64,000 nt of DNA from Clostridium sp. CX1 (GTDB taxonomy: Bacteria > Bacillota > Clostridia > Clostridiales > Clostridiaceae), in the NCBI RefSeq assembly GCF_025398335.1, contig NZ_JAODOO010000007.1, positions 1 through 64,000 of the forward strand, given 5' to 3'. Within the stretch, counting starts at the first letter, position 1. Every line of letters starts with the position of its first letter. Below are positions 59,256 through 64,000 of this stretch, piece after piece. The translations under genes were made by a program, and so were the position numbers. The notes below the pieces were generated by a model. It was not told the origin of the DNA, did no database searches, and saw only the letters and a list, made by a program, of their open reading frames with translations.

Positions 59256-59600
59256 TTATATTAATTCTTTTACTTTTGCAGCTTTACCAACTCTATCTCT
59301 TAAGTAGAATAGCTTAGCTCTTCTTACCTTACCTCTTCTAACTACTTCTATCTTTTCAATGCTAGGAGAGTTAACAGGGAATGTTCTTTCAACTCCAACG
59401 TTGTAAGCAACTCTTCTTACAGTGAAAGTTTCTCTTAAACCACCGTTTTGTCTTTTTAAAACTATTCCTTCAAAAACCTGTACTCTTTCTCTGTTACCTT
59501 CTTTAATTCTTACGTGAACTTTTACAGTATCTCCTACATTAAATACTGGTAAGTCATTTCTGATTTGTTCTGCTTCTATTTGTCTTATTATTTCTAACAT
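59256..59600 (-). CDS. rplS: 50S ribosomal protein L19
   Basis: A 114-residue L19 at the 30S-50S interface. It has the family core [28 protein letters not shown] and the C-terminal signature [25 protein letters not shown]. The ATG follows AGGAGGT. A conserved-looking RNA leader lies directly upstream. Confidence 0.97.
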   Translation of the reverse strand: MLEIIRQIEAEQIRNDLPVFNVGDTVKVHVRIKEGNRERVQVFEGIVLKRQNGGLRETFTVRRVAYNVGVERTFPVNSPSIEKIEVVRRGKVRRAKLFYLRDRVGKAAKVKELI

Positions 59601-59621
59601 TGTGCATTACCTCCTAAAAAT

Positions 59622-59690
59622 TATTCGACGCTCATGCCCAGCATAATTGCAGACAGCGGAACGCCTGTGTAGCACGAAGAATATTCTATC
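59622..59690 (-). promoter_or_regulatory. L19 ribosomal protein leader
   Basis: On the minus strand the 5' untranslated region contains CAGGCGTTCCGCTGTCTGC and GCTGGGCATGAGCG, enclosed by ATTC.../...GAAT ends that can pair. It resembles, from memory, the Firmicutes L19 leader family (Rfam L19_leader), which sits directly ahead of rplS as here. L19 feedback repression is the proposed role. Confidence 0.7.
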
Positions 59691-59741
59691 ATACATACAT
59701 ATATATTTCAATATTAAATTTAATTTTTTCCTGTAAATCCT

Positions 59742-60467
59742 TTAATAATCCTTAAATTTATCACTATTCAACAATTTTCTATCTTCTTTCGAAAATTCTA
59801 GTTTAGCAAATAAATCTGGTCTTCTATCTTTGGTTAATTTTAAGGATTGAAGTCTTCTCCATTTTCTTATATTTTCATGATGGCCGGAGGTTAAAATCTC
59901 CGGAACTCTCTTTCCCTCGAAATCCTCAGGCCTAGTATATTGAGGATATTCCAGGACTCCATTATAAAAAGATTCTTCTGTATAGCTTTCACTGCTTGAG
60001 AGGACTCCTGGCACCATTCTGCATATACTATCTACTATAGGTATGCAAGCCATTTCTCCTCCTGTAAGAACAAAGTCTCCTAGTGATATCTCCATGTCAA
60101 TATAGGAATATACTCTTTCATCTATCCCCTCATAATGACCACATAGGAAAATTAATTCTGATTCCTCTGAAAGTTCTCTTGCCATATTTTGATTAAAAGT
60201 CTTTCCTCTAGGCCCTAAAAAAATCACCTTACCCTTATTGTTTTTTTTAACAGTTCTTATACAGTCTACTATAGGCTGAGGTGCCATTACCATTCCTGCA
60301 CCTCCACCGTAAGGATAATCATCAACCTTTTTATGTTTATTTAATGTATAGTCACGAATATTAAAGGTATTTACCTCTATAATAGATTTTTCTTGAGCTT
60401 TCCCTATTATGCTTTGGTCAAATATCTTAAACATATCTGGAAAGAGTGTTAGTATATCAATTTTCAT
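59742..60467 (-). CDS. trmD: tRNA (guanine-N1)-methyltransferase
   Basis: A 241-residue SPOUT (knotted) methyltransferase that makes m1G37 in tRNAs and prevents frameshifting. It contains [31 protein letters not shown], the SAM knot [15 protein letters not shown] and [12 protein letters not shown]. The ATG at 60467 lies two bases past the rimM stop; an ATG five codons earlier is also possible. Coupled to rimM. Confidence 0.95.
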   Translation of the reverse strand: MKIDILTLFPDMFKIFDQSIIGKAQEKSIIEVNTFNIRDYTLNKHKKVDDYPYGGGAGMVMAPQPIVDCIRTVKKNNKGKVIFLGPRGKTFNQNMARELSEESELIFLCGHYEGIDERVYSYIDMEISLGDFVLTGGEMACIPIVDSICRMVPGVLSSSESYTEESFYNGVLEYPQYTRPEDFEGKRVPEILTSGHHENIRKWRRLQSLKLTKDRRPDLFAKLEFSKEDRKLLNSDKFKDY

Positions 60468-60469
60468 CC

Positions 60470-60961
60470 CTATGCCTGCCATACTTCCACCGGCTTTATA
60501 ACTATTCTTCTATCTTCAATATCCATGCTAATTATAATGTCTTTTAAGGCTGGAATCAAAAGTTCCTTTGGTTCTTTAATCCAGTACACATCATTACTAT
60601 GAGTCTTGATTACGTCATAAACCTTTCCAAGAACTGTATCATTTTCATCTATTACTTCACAACCTATTATATCTGCAACAAAATAGCTCCCTTCTGGAAG
60701 TTTAACCGCATCTTCTCTAGAAACCTCCAGATACTTTTGTTTATATTTAACTGCATCATCCATAGAGTCTATTCCCTCTATTTTTAGTATAACTTTATCT
60801 GCTTGCAGTTTACACCATACTACATCCTTTTCTACCCCATCTATGTAAACCTTTTTAAGCTTTCTAAATCTTTTTATGTCATCTGTCAAAGGATATACTT
60901 TAAGCTCCCCTTTAATTCCATGAGTGTTTATTATCTGACCAACAGCCAAAAACTGCTTCAT
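60470..60961 (-). CDS. rimM: 16S rRNA processing protein RimM
   Basis: A 163-residue 30S maturation factor that binds S19. It has the N-terminal barrel ([22 protein letters not shown]) and a PRC-barrel C-terminus ending [20 protein letters not shown]. The ATG follows AGGAGGA. Normal length; part of the rpsP-khpA-rimM-trmD-rplS cluster. Confidence 0.95.
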   Translation of the reverse strand: MKQFLAVGQIINTHGIKGELKVYPLTDDIKRFRKLKKVYIDGVEKDVVWCKLQADKVILKIEGIDSMDDAVKYKQKYLEVSREDAVKLPEGSYFVADIIGCEVIDENDTVLGKVYDVIKTHSNDVYWIKEPKELLIPALKDIIISMDIEDRRIVIKPVEVWQA

Positions 60962-61084
60962 AGGATATTTCCTCCTGATTACATATTTTCTCTTTATCTA
61001 TATTTACCCTTATTATATTATTAATTCTTTAAACTAAAAATTATTTTCAACAAACTTACTATCGATTATTTTTTTGTAAAATAA

Positions 61085-61108
61085 AAGAGTTAGGTGCACC
61101 TAACTCTT
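61085..61108 (-). terminator. Terminator overlapping the khpA stop codon
   Basis: A perfect 24-base palindrome (AAGAGTTAGGTG/CACCTAACTCTT) followed by TTATTTTAC on the minus strand. It overlaps the last bases of khpA, including part of its stop codon. Confidence 0.82.
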
Positions 61109-61334
61109 ATATTATTTCAACAACAACTCTCTTATTTTCTTTTATAGCTGCTGCCTTTACAACAGTTCTTATAGCTTTAGCTATTCTTCCCTGTTTTCCT
61201 ATTACTTTTCCCATATCTTCTGGTGCAACTTTTAGTTCAAGAATTATAGATTGCTCTCCAGCAATTTCATTAACTTGAACCATGTCTGGGTTATCAACTA
61301 GTGACTTAGCTATAATTTCAACTAATTCTTTCAT
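61107..61334 (-). CDS. khpA: KH-domain RNA-binding protein KhpA
   Basis: A 75-residue single KH-domain protein (YlqC/KhpA) with the GxxG loop in [20 protein letters not shown]. It partners KhpB (Jag/EloR) as a global RNA binder affecting cell-wall elongation in other Firmicutes. The ATG follows GGGGGT. It lies 18 bases downstream of rpsP. Confidence 0.94.
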   Translation of the reverse strand: MKELVEIIAKSLVDNPDMVQVNEIAGEQSIILELKVAPEDMGKVIGKQGRIAKAIRTVVKAAAIKENKRVVVEII

Positions 61335-61352
61335 TTATTATACCCCCAGTGA

Positions 61353-61595
61353 CTACTTTAATCCAGCTCTTGATAAAAGCTTCTTAACGATGTCTGTTGG
61401 TTGAGCACCATTTTGTAACCATGTATTAACTTTTTCTTCATCAAACTTAATAGTAGCTGGTTCAGTTAATGGGTTATAGTAACCTATTTCTTCTACAAAT
61501 CTACCATCTCTTGGTGATCTTGAATCTGCTACAACTATTCTGTAGAAAGGAGCTTTCTTAGCACCCATTCTTCTTAATCTCATTTTTACTGCCAT
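61353..61595 (-). CDS. rpsP: 30S ribosomal protein S16
   Basis: An 80-residue S16 with [42 protein letters not shown] and the C-terminal [19 protein letters not shown] at 61595 follows AGGAGGTGA. First gene of the rimM-trmD cluster, following ffh. Confidence 0.97.
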   Translation of the reverse strand: MAVKMRLRRMGAKKAPFYRIVVADSRSPRDGRFVEEIGYYNPLTEPATIKFDEEKVNTWLQNGAQPTDIVKKLLSRAGLK

Positions 61596-61669
61596 CTGTT
61601 TCACCTCCTTTTAATAGTAAAACACTTTTTATCTTATGTTAATTACTTATTTAGCTTTATATTAAACCT

Positions 61670-63022
61670 TTAAAAAGGTAATTTACCAAAGAGTCCTTTT
61701 TTATTAAATCCCTTCTGCATTCCCTTCATCTGCTTCATCATCTTTTTCATATTCTCAAAGTCCTTCAGAAGCTTATTAACCTGTTGAACTGTAGTTCCTG
61801 AACCTTGGGCAATTCTTTTCTTTCTTGAAGGCGAACTACTTATAAGAGAGGGATTCCTTCTTTCTTTTATAGTCATAGAATTAATTATTGCCTCAATTTT
61901 AGCTAACTCTTTCTCACTAGAACTTAAGTCTACTCCTTGGAGTTCCTTCATATTGGCCCCAGGCATCATCTCTATTAGCTTATTAAGAGGTCCTAATTTC
62001 TTCATTTGCTGCATTGATGCTAAAAAATCCTCAAGATTAAATTCTTGACTGAGCATTCTACTTCCGATTTTTTTAGCTTCGTCTTCATCTATACTTTGCT
62101 GAGCCTTTTCTATTAGTGAAAGCACATCCCCCATACCTAATATCCTTGAGGACATTCTATCTGGGTGAAACACTTCAAAGTCACTCATTTTTTCGCCTAT
62201 ACCTATAAACTTTATAGGCTTACCAGTCATTGCTCTTATAGAAAGTGCTGCTCCGCCCCTTGTGTCACCATCAAGCTTTGTAAGTATTACACCGCTTATA
62301 TCAAGTTGATCATTAAAGCTATTTGCAACATTAACTGCATCCTGACCAGTCATTGAATCTACTACCAGTAATATTTCGTCTGGCTTAACACTGTCTTTAA
62401 CATCTTTTAATTCATTCATTAATTCTTCATCTATATGAAGTCTACCAGCAGTATCAACTATTACTACATTTAAACCATTGTTTTTAGCATATTCTACTGC
62501 ACCCTTAGATATATCTACTGGAGATACTTTATCTCCCATGGTAAATACCGGTACATCTATTTGTTTTCCAACTACTTGAAGCTGTTTTATAGCAGCTGGT
62601 CTATATATATCACAGGCTGCAAGTAAAGGTTTCTTGTTCTTCTTTCTAAGTTGAAGAGCAAGCTTTCCTGCCATAGTTGTCTTTCCTGCACCCTGCAACC
62701 CTACTAACATTATAATAGTTATTCCGCTAGAAGAGTACTGAATGGTGCTTTCGTTACTTCCCATTAGGCTAGTAAGTTCTTCATTTACTATCTTTATAAC
62801 ATGCTGTCCTGGAGTTAAACTTTGAAGAACTTCTTCTCCAAGACATTTTTCGCTGACAGTCTTAATGAAGTCTTTTACTACCTTATAGTTAACATCTGCT
62901 TCTAAAAGCGCAAGTTTTACTTCTCTCATAGCATCTTTAATATCTTTCTCAGAAAGTTTACCCTTACCTCTGAGCTTTTTTAAGGTTTCTTGAAGCTTAG
63001 AAGCTAATCCTTCAAAAGCCAT
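61670..63022 (-). CDS. ffh: Signal recognition particle protein Ffh
   Basis: A 450-residue SRP54 GTPase. The N domain is followed by the G domain (GLQGAGKTT at 108-116, DTAGRLHIDEELM, TKLDGDTRGGAAL) and the methionine-rich M domain (about 300-440) that binds signal peptides and scRNA. It works with FtsY, encoded just upstream. The ATG at 63022 follows AGGAGGA. Confidence 0.97.
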   Translation of the reverse strand: MAFEGLASKLQETLKKLRGKGKLSEKDIKDAMREVKLALLEADVNYKVVKDFIKTVSEKCLGEEVLQSLTPGQHVIKIVNEELTSLMGSNESTIQYSSSGITIIMLVGLQGAGKTTMAGKLALQLRKKNKKPLLAACDIYRPAAIKQLQVVGKQIDVPVFTMGDKVSPVDISKGAVEYAKNNGLNVVIVDTAGRLHIDEELMNELKDVKDSVKPDEILLVVDSMTGQDAVNVANSFNDQLDISGVILTKLDGDTRGGAALSIRAMTGKPIKFIGIGEKMSDFEVFHPDRMSSRILGMGDVLSLIEKAQQSIDEDEAKKIGSRMLSQEFNLEDFLASMQQMKKLGPLNKLIEMMPGANMKELQGVDLSSSEKELAKIEAIINSMTIKERRNPSLISSSPSRKKRIAQGSGTTVQQVNKLLKDFENMKKMMKQMKGMQKGFNKKGLFGKLPF

Positions 63023-63032
63023 GTTATTCCTC

Positions 63033-63374
63033 CTAAATACTATCACTTATGTATTTTTTTATTTCACTCAATATTTTTATATTATCATCATCTTGAATAC
63101 TTAACAAATCTATCTTCTTTAAAATATCTTTTTTTATTTCCTCTATTCTTATCTTAGCTTCCATTAGATGAAGCTTTTCTTCGTACTGTATCATGAGCTT
63201 ATTACATCTTTTTATAATATCGTGTACCGCCTGTCTACTGGTACTTGTAATCTCTGATATTTCCGATAGCGATAAGTCGTCATTGTAATAGAGATTCATA
63301 ATATCTCTTTGTTTTTCTGTTAACAACTCACCATAAAGATCTAAAAGTACTGAAAGCTTAATTCTTTCTTCCAT
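63033..63374 (-). CDS. YlxM/p13-like putative DNA-binding protein
   Basis: A 113-residue helix-turn-helix protein (UPF0122) with [44 protein letters not shown], resembling sigma-70 region 4. It is always next to ffh and ftsY in Firmicutes and mycoplasmas and may regulate the SRP genes. It lies 10 bases before ffh. A weak AAGGT site precedes the ATG. Confidence 0.92.
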   Translation of the reverse strand: MEERIKLSVLLDLYGELLTEKQRDIMNLYYNDDLSLSEISEITSTSRQAVHDIIKRCNKLMIQYEEKLHLMEAKIRIEEIKKDILKKIDLLSIQDDDNIKILSEIKKYISDSI

Positions 63375-63614
63375 GAGATACTCTGTAACCTTAAAGTTAC
63401 ATTTCCACTCCCTTAACTTTTTTAAATCAATTATGTATCAAAGGACACATAATTTACTCAACGAAATATATAATATCAAAGATTAAAAGGGCTGTCAAGT
63501 ATTTTTACTTAACACATAAAATTATTTTTTCACTACTGATATCCACTACCAACTATGCAGTTTAGCAGGCTTAGATTAAGATAACCTAAGCCCCTTAAAA
63601 ATCCAACTGATTTC

Positions 63615-64000
63615 CTAAAATAACGCTTCTGCAAATTCTCTAGGGTTAAATTCTTGTAGATCCTCAATTCCTTCCCCTACGCCTATCAACTTAACAGGTA
63701 TATTGAGACTATGCTTTATAGAAATTACTATTCCACCCTTTGCTGTTCCATCTAGTTTTGTAAGAATTATTCCATCAATAGGACACACTTCCATAAATTG
63801 CTTAGCCTGTTGAACTGCATTTTGACCTGTAGTGGCATCTAATACTAGCAAAGTTTCCCTATGAGCCTCATTAAACTCTCTATCAATGACTCTATTTATT
63901 TTCCCTAGCTCATCCATCAAATTTTTCTTGTTGTGAAGTCTTCCTGCAGTGTCACATATAAGTATATCTGTTTTTCTAGCTTTTGCAGCTTGAACAGCAT
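63615..64000 (-). CDS. ftsY: SRP receptor FtsY (C-terminal part; runs off the window)
   Basis: Partial CDS; the 5' end lies beyond base 64000, and the visible part is the last 128 codons. It contains the SRP GTPase G3 motif LICDTAGRLHNKKNLM, TGQNAVQQAKQF, the G4 segment TKLDGTAKGG and GVGEGIEDLQEFNPREF near the C-terminus, all diagnostic of FtsY. Together with Ffh it delivers nascent membrane proteins to the translocon. The 240 bases between it and ylxM hold a weak 7-bp hairpin (GGCTTAG/CTAAGCC, about 63569-63594) without a T tract. Confidence 0.95.
   Translation of the reverse strand, partial: AVQAAKARKTDILICDTAGRLHNKKNLMDELGKINRVIDREFNEAHRETLLVLDATTGQNAVQQAKQFMEVCPIDGIILTKLDGTAKGGIVISIKHSLNIPVKLIGVGEGIEDLQEFNPREFAEALF

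Noticed and set aside
63569-63594. Hairpin between ftsY and ylxM as a strong terminator
   Set aside because: The 7-bp stem has a long loop and no T tract on either strand.

Overview
This 64 kb window is a stretch of low-GC chromosome from an endospore-forming member of Clostridia, most likely a Clostridium sensu lato. The evidence is SpoVS, an FtsK/SpoIIIE translocase, a YlmC/YmxH sporulation protein, CodY, a GlcT-type PTS leader, strong AGGAGG ribosome sites with frequent GTG/TTG starts, and the classic clostridial order of translation and lipid genes. Nearly all genes lie on the minus strand, so transcription runs from high to low coordinates. No rRNA, tRNA, transposase, phage gene or CRISPR array was seen.

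Layout in transcription order. 64000-59256: ftsY (partial), ylxM, ffh, rpsP, khpA, rimM, trmD, rplS (secretion GTPases plus ribosome maturation). 59198-56446: lepB, rbgA, rnhB, with yraN convergent. 56175-51674: comM-type ATPase and dprA, with a plus-strand pair (metallo-beta-lactamase fold protein and endonuclease IV-like TIM barrel) between them. 51526-48330: topA and codY. 47967-44036: rpsB, tsf, pyrH, frr, uppS. 43905-38455: cdsA, an AI-2E-family membrane protein, dxr, rseP, ispG. 38039-30389: rimP, nusA, rnpM(ylxR), ylxQ, infB, rbfA, nrnA, truB, ribF. 30272-23831: rpsO, pnp, M16 peptidase, ylmC, aspartate kinase, tepA. 23657-15671: ftsK, rimO, pgsA, recA, rny, spoVS.

Below 15.4 kb the content is more accessory. 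There is a three-gene membrane cassette (decaprenyl-phosphate phosphoribosyltransferase-like UbiA protein, GT-C glycosyltransferase, SMR-type transporter) followed by a PHP phosphoesterase and an aminotransferase. Then come HPr (ptsH), a DUF378 membrane protein, purB, the glucose PTS permease ptsG, a small orphan protein, a GlpA-like FAD oxidoreductase, an orphan sirohaem/ferredoxin reductase, an N5-(carboxyethyl)ornithine synthase homologue, a 2H phosphoesterase and a Lys/Glu-rich protein of unknown function.

Regulatory DNA is readable at several loci: a ptsG sigma-A promoter with a RAT/terminator antitermination leader, a recA promoter overlapped by a LexA box, a sigma-H-type promoter for spoVS whose -35 lies in the stem of the rny terminator, candidate autoregulatory leaders for rplS, rpsO and rpsB, and many intrinsic terminators. 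The best candidates for undescribed biology are the hairpin-rich 3' region between pgsA and recA, the polyprenyl-phosphopentose cassette, a short ORF ahead of yraN, and the empty ispG-rimP interval. Most of the window is conserved core genome and no clearly novel multi-gene system was found.
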